DNA of 45,916 nt from Lachnospiraceae bacterium. Its GTDB lineage: Bacteria; Bacillota; Clostridia; Lachnospirales; Lachnospiraceae. The first letter of the stretch is position 1, and each line of letters opens with the position of its first letter. Positions 1-7,006 of the stretch are shown here, piece by piece. The translations under genes and the position numbers were made by a program. The notes beneath the pieces are model-generated. The model saw only the letters and a program-made list of their open reading frames with translations, did no database searches and was not told the origin of the DNA. The stretch spans positions 1-45,916 of the forward strand of contig JAKSSD010000014.1 in the NCBI GenBank assembly GCA_024403275.1, given 5' to 3'.

Positions 1-39
1 GCTTCTCTTCAGCACGGCACAAGCCTTATTTTTCATTAC

Positions 40-449
40 GTACGGAGGAATATTGAATTTCCCGATTCTCTCCGTACTCCACTACCTATTCCAAACAAGT
101 TGTACGGAGATTTTGGCTTTTCACCCATTTCCTCCGTACCAGCTCCTTCTTGACCCTCACTACGTACGGAGGAATATTGGATTTCCCGGTTCCCTCCGTA
201 CTCCACCACCTATTCCAAACAAGTTGTACGGAGATTTTGGCTTATCTCCCATTTCCTCCGTACCCGCACAACACTGACGCCCACCACGTACGGAGGAATC
301 CTTCTTTTCCCGATTCTCTCCGTACTCCACTACCTATTCCAAACAAGTTGTACGGAGATTTTGGCTTTTCACCCATTTCCTCCGTACCAGCTCCTTCTTG
401 ACCCTCACTACGTACGGAGGAATCCTTCTTTTCCCGATTCTCTCCGTAC
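40..449. repeat. Tandem array of alternating inverted 8-mers, 62-bp period
   Basis: The 8-mer GTACGGAG occurs at 40, 102, 164, 226, 288, 350 and 412. Its reverse complement CTCCGTAC occurs at 70, 132, 194, 256, 318, 380 and 442. Each orientation therefore recurs every 62 bp without exception, and neighbouring sites start 30 or 32 bp apart. The sequence between sites alternates between two versions, giving a 124-bp higher-order repeat. Each forward/reverse pair could form an 8-bp stem with a 22-base loop. Short ORFs across the array have no ribosome binding site and I treat the stretch as non-coding. Positions 1-39 lack the 8-mer, so the left end of the array appears to be inside the window. 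The right end runs into the apgM terminator. Confidence 0.9.
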
Positions 450-468
450 TCCACTACCTACACACAAA

Positions 469-498
469 AAAAGGCACGAACCAAAGTTCGTGCCTTTT
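469..498 (-). terminator. Rho-independent terminator after apgM
   Basis: A perfect 9-bp stem (GGCACGAAC at 473-481, GTTCGTGCC at 486-494) has a 4-base loop and is flanked by A and T runs, so it could work in both directions. It lies about 70 bp downstream of the apgM-like stop codon on the minus strand. Confidence 0.85.
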
Positions 499-567
499 TA
501 TTAAACTGTCAATCTCATAGAATTCATCTATCAAAATCAAGTAATTAGTCTATCCAGATTAAGGAAT

Positions 568-1776
568 TTATTTATCAATCTCAAGGAAATGATTCATAAG
601 TAAGTATCCTTCATCGAAATAATTTTCAGTTTCTTTAGCATTCTTCTCGCAGTAGTTAACACCACCCTCAACTTCCATTGTTGAATCATATAACATATAC
701 GGAACTGCATCTGAAGTATGTGTACGAAGTCTTACTGGTGTTGGATGATCAGGAAGTACAAGAAGTCTGAAGTCTACGTCGCGTCCCTGAAGTTCTTCTA
801 CTAATGGTCCAACAATATATGAATCGATATTTTCAATTGCCTTAATCTTTCTTTCGTAACTTCCCTGATGTCCCATTTCATCTGGAGCTTCTACATGGAT
901 GTATACGAAATCATTTTCATCTTCAAGAAGAGCCTTAACAGCTGCATCCTTCTTACCTGTATAGTTTGTGTTAAGGCCACCATTTGCGCCCTCAACCTCA
1001 ATAACATTCATCTTGGCACCGATTGCTATACCCTTAAGAAGGTCTACTGCTGAAATCATAGCGCCAGTCTTACCTGTCTTTGTATAGAAATCATCAAGAA
1101 TTGGCTTAGTACCTGCACCCCAGAACCAACAGCAGTTAGCTGGATTAAGACCTGCTTCTTTTCTTGCCTTGTTAATAGGATGATCCTTAAGAATTCCATA
1201 ACTTACTTCCATCATCTTACGAAGCATAGCATCTTCTGGGAGATATTCTCCTACTACTCTGCCAAGTACATCGTGAGGAGGTGTAAGCTCTACAACCTTA
1301 CCCTCTTTCCAGATAAGGCAGTGACGATAACTTGTTCCTACATAGAATTTATAAATCTCATTCTCAAGTTCAGCTTTAACTGCATCAAGTAAGATTGCTG
1401 CATCTTCTGTTGAAATCTCGCTTGCTGAATGATCAATAATTGTCTGCTGTTCAAAAGGAACGTCTTCCTCTGAAATAGTAACCACATTGCATCTGATAGC
1501 AACATCAGTATCTTCCATATCTACACCGATGCTTAAAGCCTCAAGTGGAGAACGTCCTGAATAATAAATCTTTGGATCATAACCAAGAACTGAAAGATTT
1601 GCTGTATCTGATCCTGGTTTCATTCCCTTAGGAATAGTATGTACCATACCAATTTCTGAAACTCTTGAAAGAGTATCAATATGTGGTGTTTTTGCTACTG
1701 CAATAGGAGTTTTGCCTTCCAATTCATCGATTGGTTCATCAGCCATTCCATCTCCGAGCATTACAATGTACTTCAT
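568..1776 (-). CDS. apgM: Cofactor-independent phosphoglycerate mutase-like protein, proposed homoserine kinase
   Basis: This 402-residue protein belongs to the archaeal-type, metal-dependent phosphoglycerate mutase branch of the alkaline phosphatase superfamily. Visible signatures are the N-terminal LGDGMAD with metal ligand D9, the GSDTANLS segment with the likely phospho-accepting serine at about S62, and late metal-ligand motifs EAPDEMGHQG and LPDHPTPVR. A subfamily of these proteins in Bacteroides and Clostridia is annotated as a proposed homoserine kinase because it clusters with threonine genes. Here it lies 19 bp downstream of homoserine dehydrogenase in one transcript, which fits that role. 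Start: ATG with a GGAGG site. Substrate choice (3-phosphoglycerate or homoserine) cannot be settled from sequence. Confidence 0.85.
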   Translation of the reverse strand: MKYIVMLGDGMADEPIDELEGKTPIAVAKTPHIDTLSRVSEIGMVHTIPKGMKPGSDTANLSVLGYDPKIYYSGRSPLEALSIGVDMEDTDVAIRCNVVTISEEDVPFEQQTIIDHSASEISTEDAAILLDAVKAELENEIYKFYVGTSYRHCLIWKEGKVVELTPPHDVLGRVVGEYLPEDAMLRKMMEVSYGILKDHPINKARKEAGLNPANCCWFWGAGTKPILDDFYTKTGKTGAMISAVDLLKGIAIGAKMNVIEVEGANGGLNTNYTGKKDAAVKALLEDENDFVYIHVEAPDEMGHQGSYERKIKAIENIDSYIVGPLVEELQGRDVDFRLLVLPDHPTPVRLRTHTSDAVPYMLYDSTMEVEGGVNYCEKNAKETENYFDEGYLLMNHFLEIDK

Positions 1777-1795
1777 AACTTTCTTTAAGCCTCCA

Positions 1796-3004
1796 TTAGA
1801 ACATTCGAACGTAGTTGATTACATCTTCACCAAATGTTTCTACTACTTCGATAAATTTATCTTCTGTCATTTCTTTTGTTACAAATCCAGTTTCATCAGA
1901 AGCTTCATCAATATTAACTGTATTTTCAATTTCAAATGAAGCTGCAAATTTATCTTTAGCTGCATTGTTTACACGTACGAAATATGCAAATTTCTTATCT
2001 GCATCTGTAGCCATCTCAATAGCTTCATCTTTCCAGATACATGGAACATTCTTTCCAACATTCTTTGCACACTCAACAATATCAGCAACTACTGCAGAAG
2101 CTGTAGCAAGCTTACCAGCACCACGTCCGTAGAACATAACGTCCTCGACCATGTTACCAGTTACCATGATTCCATTAAATACATCTCTTACTCCGTAAAG
2201 AGGACTCTTTGCAGATACCATAAATGGTGCAACAAGTGCAAGGCATTTACCATCTAAATCTTTACTAATACCAAGAAGCTTAATTGAACGACCAAGTTCT
2301 GCTGCATACTTGAATTCCTTTGTAGTAATCTTTGTAATACCTTCTGTCTTGATATCTTCGTAGTTAACTGTCTTTCCCATATATAAAGAAGTAAGGATAG
2401 CAATCTTTCTACATGTGTCGTAACCACAAACATCTGCTTCAGGATTCTGCTCAGCATAGCCAAGTCTCTGAGCTTCCTTTAAGATTTCATCATAATCACA
2501 ACCTTCTTCATCCATCTTTGTAAGCATGAAGTTAGTTGTACCATTTAATATACCAATAATGCATTCAATATGTTCTGCTGTAAGGCATGTCTGTAAAGGA
2601 CGAATAATAGGAATACCACCACCTACACTAGCTTCAAACATATATGAACAGTTATTCTGTTCCGCAATTTTAAGAAGCTCTGGTCCATGAGCAGCAACTA
2701 AGGCCTTATTTGATGTACATACACTCTTACCGTTTTCAAGACAAGCCTTTGTAAATGTGTAAGCTGCACCAGTTCCTCCCATAGTTTCACAAACTATGCT
2801 CACTTCTGGATCCTTTACAATGATATCAAAATCGTGAATAACCTTATCTTCATAAGGGTCACCAGGGAAATCTCTTAAATCAAGAATGTACTTGACTGAC
2901 ACCTCATCGCCTGAATTATTCGCGAGTTCTTTCTTATTTCTTCCAATGATTTCTACAACACCGCTACCTACTGTGCCGTAGCCTAAAACAGCAACATGCT
3001 TCAT
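1796..3004 (-). CDS. hom: Homoserine dehydrogenase
   Basis: Reduces aspartate semialdehyde to homoserine with NAD(P)H, at the branch point to threonine and methionine. The protein (402 residues from the chosen start) opens with a Rossmann motif, GYGTVGSG, and contains the family segments GGGIPIIRPLQ and GILNGTTNFML. A longer reading frame would begin at 3046, but the ATG at 3004 sits directly behind an AGGAGA ribosome binding site and starts MKHVAVLGYG as in homologues, so I chose it. The tail after about residue 350 is short compared with forms that carry a full C-terminal ACT domain. It is co-transcribed with the apgM-like gene from a promoter at 3050-3078. Confidence 0.95.
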   Translation of the reverse strand: MKHVAVLGYGTVGSGVVEIIGRNKKELANNSGDEVSVKYILDLRDFPGDPYEDKVIHDFDIIVKDPEVSIVCETMGGTGAAYTFTKACLENGKSVCTSNKALVAAHGPELLKIAEQNNCSYMFEASVGGGIPIIRPLQTCLTAEHIECIIGILNGTTNFMLTKMDEEGCDYDEILKEAQRLGYAEQNPEADVCGYDTCRKIAILTSLYMGKTVNYEDIKTEGITKITTKEFKYAAELGRSIKLLGISKDLDGKCLALVAPFMVSAKSPLYGVRDVFNGIMVTGNMVEDVMFYGRGAGKLATASAVVADIVECAKNVGKNVPCIWKDEAIEMATDADKKFAYFVRVNNAAKDKFAASFEIENTVNIDEASDETGFVTKEMTEDKFIEVVETFGEDVINYVRMF

Positions 3005-3024
3005 ACACTTTTCTCCTCTAAATT

Positions 3025-3035
3025 GGCAAATTGCC
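3025..3035. promoter_or_regulatory. Small palindrome in hom leader
   Basis: GGCAA-A-TTGCC is a perfect 11-bp dyad between the predicted -10 box and the hom ribosome binding site. It could be an operator or be fortuitous. No T-box or riboswitch-like structure is evident in this short leader. Confidence 0.3.
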
Positions 3036-3049
3036 ACGAATAACAATGT

Positions 3050-3078
3050 ATTATACCATCCAAGCCCTCATTTTGCAA
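3050..3078 (-). promoter_or_regulatory. Sigma-A-type promoter of hom-apgM
   Basis: On the minus strand TTGCAA (3073-3078) and a perfect TATAAT (3050-3055) are separated by 17 bp. The promoter lies between the terminator of the upstream gene and the hom start. Confidence 0.75.
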
Positions 3079-3097
3079 CATTTCCTACTTACTACTA

Positions 3098-3133
3098 AAT
3101 ATAAAAGACTCCTTCCATTATTAAGAAGGAGTC
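3098..3133 (-). terminator. Terminator after the DUF6062-like gene
   Basis: A 9-bp perfect stem, GACTCCTTC (3107-3115) with GAAGGAGTC (3125-3133), is followed on the minus strand by a T-rich tract. It begins a few bases after the stop codon at 3141. Confidence 0.8.
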
Positions 3134-3140
3134 CTCTCTA

Positions 3141-3911
3141 CTATTTTTTCTGCTGATATACTGGGTCCGCTGGATATGAACCTTTAAGCTTTTGCATTCC
3201 TCTTTGAATTGCATCCTTGGAATTCTTCCAGTCCGCATCTTTATTCCTGTAATCAAACTTCTCAACTAGCCATGATACATCTTCCTGAAGTCTTTCCATA
3301 TTCTCTTTCATAAGAGGGAAAAGCATCGCGAAAAATTCTTCCTTTTGCTTATCATTAAGTCTTGTTTCTGCTGCCTCGCAAACATCGCCAAAATGAGTGA
3401 GACAAAAGCCCTTTGATTCTTTAACCTTCTGAACAAATTCAGGATCCTTTTTATACATAACGAAAAAGGTATCCAAATATCTTTCATACATTTCATTGAA
3501 AGAATTGCAAATATAACATGAATCTTCCTTAGTTCTTACCCATGCAGCCACAGAATTCTTCATTTCCTTCTGACCTGATGATTTAGAGAACTTAGATAAT
3601 ATAGAAGTTTTACCTGGCTTGTAAGCATCCATTTCCTTACTCATCTGATGTCTCATTTCCATATAATGAGTCTTAAGAATCCATGCATTTCCAAGGGTAT
3701 TTCCATAGTCAAACATTTTTTTGAAATGTGCTCTGCAAAAGCCTGCCTTGTCAGTCTTCTCTCTCATATCCGCTTCCATATAAGAAGAGCCTGAACCAAG
3801 AACTAAATCAAGTAAATCCTGTTCAACGTCTCTCTCGACGAAGCAGAATGGACACTCATCTTTAGCATTCATGGCATCATTCATTGGTATAGTATACAAT
3901 TTTTCTTTCAT
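3141..3911 (-). CDS. DUF6062-like protein with duplicated Cys/His site
   Basis: A 256-residue soluble protein of unknown function that resembles the DUF6062 family common in Lachnospiraceae. Eight putative metal ligands form two matching sets: C20/C23 with C59/H62, and C132/C135 with C170/H173. Each set is C-x2-C, then 34-35 residues, then C-x2-H, which suggests an internally duplicated zinc-binding module. There is no signal peptide or membrane segment. Start: ATG after AGGAGA. It follows the beta-CASP hydrolase gene by 44 bp with no terminator between, so the two are probably co-transcribed; a terminator follows it. The family call is from memory of the pattern, and the function is unknown. 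Confidence 0.7.
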   Translation of the reverse strand: MKEKLYTIPMNDAMNAKDECPFCFVERDVEQDLLDLVLGSGSSYMEADMREKTDKAGFCRAHFKKMFDYGNTLGNAWILKTHYMEMRHQMSKEMDAYKPGKTSILSKFSKSSGQKEMKNSVAAWVRTKEDSCYICNSFNEMYERYLDTFFVMYKKDPEFVQKVKESKGFCLTHFGDVCEAAETRLNDKQKEEFFAMLFPLMKENMERLQEDVSWLVEKFDYRNKDADWKNSKDAIQRGMQKLKGSYPADPVYQQKK

Positions 3912-3955
3912 CTGTTGTCTCCTAACATCAGCTAACCATTATGGTAGGCTTTATT

Positions 3956-5557
3956 TTATCTGTCCCATTTATCGCACAGTGAATTAATCTGGTCTGCAAA
4001 TTTAGCAAGGTCTTTATTAGTTCCACCCTGATTATGCTCAATAACCTGAAGCAATCTGTTTCCAGCAGCAAGCAATCTTGCAAATACTTCTGTAACTCTC
4101 TTTGAAGGATCGCGTTTCTCCACTGGCTTTGGATATGCCTCATGTTCAACTTCATCAGCCATAAGATCATATACAGTACCGCTAAATGGAGCATAAGTTT
4201 CATATCCATATTCATCATGAAGACAATCTGCAAAAATATTACATACTGAATCTTCACCATGTACAATAAATACTTTATCTGGCTTTCTTGAGAATGCCTG
4301 AATCCAGTTAATAAGACCGCCTTTATCAGCATGACCACTAATGCCTGCCAAAACCTTTATCTCAGCATTTACATTTATTGGTTCACCAAAAAGTCTTACC
4401 TCATCTACTCCATCTACAAGAATTCGGCCTAATGTACCAACCGCCTGATAACCTACAAAAAGAATTGTACATTCATCTCTCCATAGATTATGTTTGAGAT
4501 GATGTCTGATACGGCCAGCCTCGCACATACCTGAAGCCGAAATAATAACCTTCGGTTCAGCATCAGCATTAATATATTTAGATTCCTCTGAAGTAATTGT
4601 AAGCTCAAGTCCTGGGAATACCAATGGATTGATTCCCTGTCTTACAAGAGCCATAGCCTCTTCTGAGAAACAGTTATAAATGTTTTTCTGGAATACCTCA
4701 GTTGCCTCAACTGCAAGTGGTGAATCTACATATACCTTAAATCCTTCGTGACCTTTAATAAGGTTATCTGCTTTAATCTGTCTCAAGAAATAAAGCATTT
4801 CCTGAGTACGGCCAACTGCGAAAGAAGGAATTACAACATTTCCACCACGATCAAAGGTTTCCTGAATAATATCTGTTAATTCTTTTACATAATCTGGTTT
4901 CTCTGCAGCATGATATCTGTCACCATAAGTTGACTCCATAACTACATAATCCGCATCAGATGTATATGATGGGTCCTTAAGAATTGGATCATTTACATTA
5001 CCAATATCACCAGAGAATACAAGCTTCTTAGTAACATCATCCTCTGTTAACCAGATTTCAATACTTGCAGAACCAAGAAGATGACCTATATCTGTAAATC
5101 TAAACTGAATACCATCGCAAAGATCATACTGAGCATTATATGCAAATGGTAAAATCTTTCTGATAACACCTTCTGCATCTTCCATCGTGTAAAGTGGTTT
5201 AACATCATACTCAGCACCACGTTTTGCCTTACGACTCTTCCACTCTGCTTCCTGCATCTGAATATGTGCACAGTCACGAAGCATTATGCTACACAAATCT
5301 TTAGTTGCTTCTGTAGCAATAACTTTTCCTTTAAATCCTCTTGCATACAATAATGGCAATAAACCTGAATGATCAATATGAGCATGTGTAAGAAATACAT
5401 AATCTACGTCACTTGGTTTACAGGGCAATTCAGCATTTTCATATACATTAACACCCTGTTCCATACCATAATCTACAAGAATCCATTTGCCGCATGCCTC
5501 AATAACATGACAGCTGCCTGTAACTTCATGATCCGCCCCAATAAAATGAAGTTTCAT
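3956..5557 (-). CDS. Beta-CASP metallo-beta-lactamase-fold hydrolase, RNase-like
   Basis: A 533-residue protein of the CPSF/Ysh1-like branch of metallo-beta-lactamase enzymes, which typically process RNA. The metal-binding motif HAHIDH lies at residues 58-63, with a later GHLLGSAS segment. The beta-CASP part shows YVDSPLAVEAT, the ISASGMCEAGR motif, and a C-terminal VHGE metal-ligand motif. The protein carries about 80 residues beyond a minimal family member, ending in a basic and acidic tail. There is no secretion signal, so it should act in the cytoplasm. Start: ATG behind AGGGGG. A near-consensus promoter lies at 5612-5640. It heads a likely two-gene operon with the DUF6062-like gene. The exact substrate is unknown. 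Confidence 0.85.
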   Translation of the reverse strand: MKLHFIGADHEVTGSCHVIEACGKWILVDYGMEQGVNVYENAELPCKPSDVDYVFLTHAHIDHSGLLPLLYARGFKGKVIATEATKDLCSIMLRDCAHIQMQEAEWKSRKAKRGAEYDVKPLYTMEDAEGVIRKILPFAYNAQYDLCDGIQFRFTDIGHLLGSASIEIWLTEDDVTKKLVFSGDIGNVNDPILKDPSYTSDADYVVMESTYGDRYHAAEKPDYVKELTDIIQETFDRGGNVVIPSFAVGRTQEMLYFLRQIKADNLIKGHEGFKVYVDSPLAVEATEVFQKNIYNCFSEEAMALVRQGINPLVFPGLELTITSEESKYINADAEPKVIISASGMCEAGRIRHHLKHNLWRDECTILFVGYQAVGTLGRILVDGVDEVRLFGEPINVNAEIKVLAGISGHADKGGLINWIQAFSRKPDKVFIVHGEDSVCNIFADCLHDEYGYETYAPFSGTVYDLMADEVEHEAYPKPVEKRDPSKRVTEVFARLLAAGNRLLQVIEHNQGGTNKDLAKFADQINSLCDKWDR

Positions 5558-5611
5558 ATTTTGCCCCCCTATATTAATTTACGACTTTAATATCTATAAA
5601 TAGATATTATT

Positions 5612-5640
5612 ATTATAGCATTTTAAGCCTTGTATTTCAA
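5612..5640 (-). promoter_or_regulatory. Promoter of the beta-CASP hydrolase gene
   Basis: Minus-strand TTGAAA (5635-5640), 17-bp spacer and TATAAT (5612-5617). The leader that follows contains an 8-bp inverted repeat AATATCTA/TAGATATT (about 5589-5608). Confidence 0.75.
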
Positions 5641-5674
5641 ATTTGTTTTTATAATATGAAACCTCATTTTATAT

Positions 5675-7006
5675 TTATTTTTTAAGTTTTTCTGGCAGTA
5701 GCGGATTATCTTTCATACGACTTCTATTTATCTCTTCTGAATAATCTGCATCATATTCAACTCTTACCGCCATAATTACCATTCTGTTTGTTTTATTTCC
5801 ACTTTTTTCCTTTGAACAACTAGAAAGAGTAAGATATGTATCCTCTATCCCTCTGTCAATGGGGACCTCGAACCAGTTTCTTGCCTCCACATTTTCCATA
5901 TAAGCCTTAAACTCCTTTTTCGAATTGAATTCACAATCCTCGTCATAATTAAATGCATTTTCATCTTCATTGCACACTAAATAATAGGCAAATATAAGCC
6001 ACTTGCAGTTACCCTTATCTGTAACTGTTTCTATGTAAGGATGCTCTTTATAGTATTCAATATCCTCATACTGACAAAGGCTTCCAAACACATCATTATC
6101 ATCAAGCCTATGCCCGTAAATAACGCTGTTGCCACCACTTTCTTCAATATCATCATAAGATTTGATAAATGGCACTCCATGGCTATTGTATTCCCTATTT
6201 AAATCATGCCACAAATAGAACCCATCATCACTGCTTCTCATTAAAGGATGATTAAGCTTACTTCCATCTATTCTTATAAGACCATAAACCTCATCATTTA
6301 GCTTCCTGTAATCATTTAAAAGCTTAACGTCCTTCTTTACCTTCGTAAAAAAAGCATCCTGGTTTTCATCAATCACCCTTTCTGCCTCATATTCATACTT
6401 AGCTACTATTCCATTCTTCTCATTTCTAATAACATAAACTGCAAGCTTCCCTTCATCGCTATTCTTCCAGTAGGAATCAACTATAGATAATCTGCCAGTA
6501 TTCAAACCCGCTAAAGAGGTAATCGTACTCTCATGTCCTTCCCACTCTGGCTTATTGCTGTCCACCTTCAAAAAATCAAGATCATACATTTCCTCTTCAT
6601 TATCGTCAGTCACAAGAATTTCAAATTCAAATTCCTCAATCCAGGATTTTTCCTTATCTACCCCTGTTTCAACTAACCTGGCAATTATATTTTCATCCTC
6701 ACAGGAAACCTGATTATAGCAGGCTACTGATTTGAATTCTAAAACCTCATCCTCATTTTCCAGATAGTCATAATCAACAAGCTTAACCTTTTCCTTCTTA
6801 AAGCTTGCCGCTTCTGAAATGTTTGTGTCGTTAATTTTCTTATTAAAAACCAGATTTTCTATCCTTTTAAAATTATTAATAACATTTTTTGCCTGATACG
6901 TATCCGTTCTTCGATTAATAACATTACAAGCAGTTAACGTCATAACAATGAAAAAACTCGCAATAACAATTTTCTTAAATTTATTTTTTCTTGTCTTTCT
7001 TCCCAT
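5675..7006 (-). CDS. Class B sortase with lipobox-like N-terminus
   Basis: A 443-residue sortase; the transpeptidase domain occupies roughly residues 235-420. Catalytic residues are visible: H299 in YGH, C397 in TLSSC, and R408 in NRMVIMAVRV. The LSSC form replaces the usual T in TLxTC. Class B is supported by the insertion between the His and Cys motifs and by the overall length. The first 27 residues are basic, then hydrophobic, then LTAC, which matches a lipobox with C27; most sortases instead keep an uncleaved membrane anchor. About 200 residues of charged, unassigned sequence precede the catalytic domain. The gene overlaps the end of the SpaA-like gene by 26 bp, so that protein is the probable substrate. 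Confidence 0.85.
   Translation of the reverse strand: MGRKTRKNKFKKIVIASFFIVMTLTACNVINRRTDTYQAKNVINNFKRIENLVFNKKINDTNISEAASFKKEKVKLVDYDYLENEDEVLEFKSVACYNQVSCEDENIIARLVETGVDKEKSWIEEFEFEILVTDDNEEEMYDLDFLKVDSNKPEWEGHESTITSLAGLNTGRLSIVDSYWKNSDEGKLAVYVIRNEKNGIVAKYEYEAERVIDENQDAFFTKVKKDVKLLNDYRKLNDEVYGLIRIDGSKLNHPLMRSSDDGFYLWHDLNREYNSHGVPFIKSYDDIEESGGNSVIYGHRLDDNDVFGSLCQYEDIEYYKEHPYIETVTDKGNCKWLIFAYYLVCNEDENAFNYDEDCEFNSKKEFKAYMENVEARNWFEVPIDRGIEDTYLTLSSCSKEKSGNKTNRMVIMAVRVEYDADYSEEINRSRMKDNPLLPEKLKK

Noticed and set aside
40-449. CRISPR array
   Set aside because: The intervening sequences are themselves repeated, cores are only 8 bp and alternate in orientation, and no cas genes are present. The same applies to 37026-37478.
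53-454. Short ORFs on both strands across the first array
   Set aside because: They span drifting repeat units with frame changes (62 is not divisible by three) and lack start signals.
3005-3046. Upstream extension of hom
   Set aside because: The extra 14 residues overlap the predicted leader and lack a ribosome binding site; the inner ATG has one and matches the family start.
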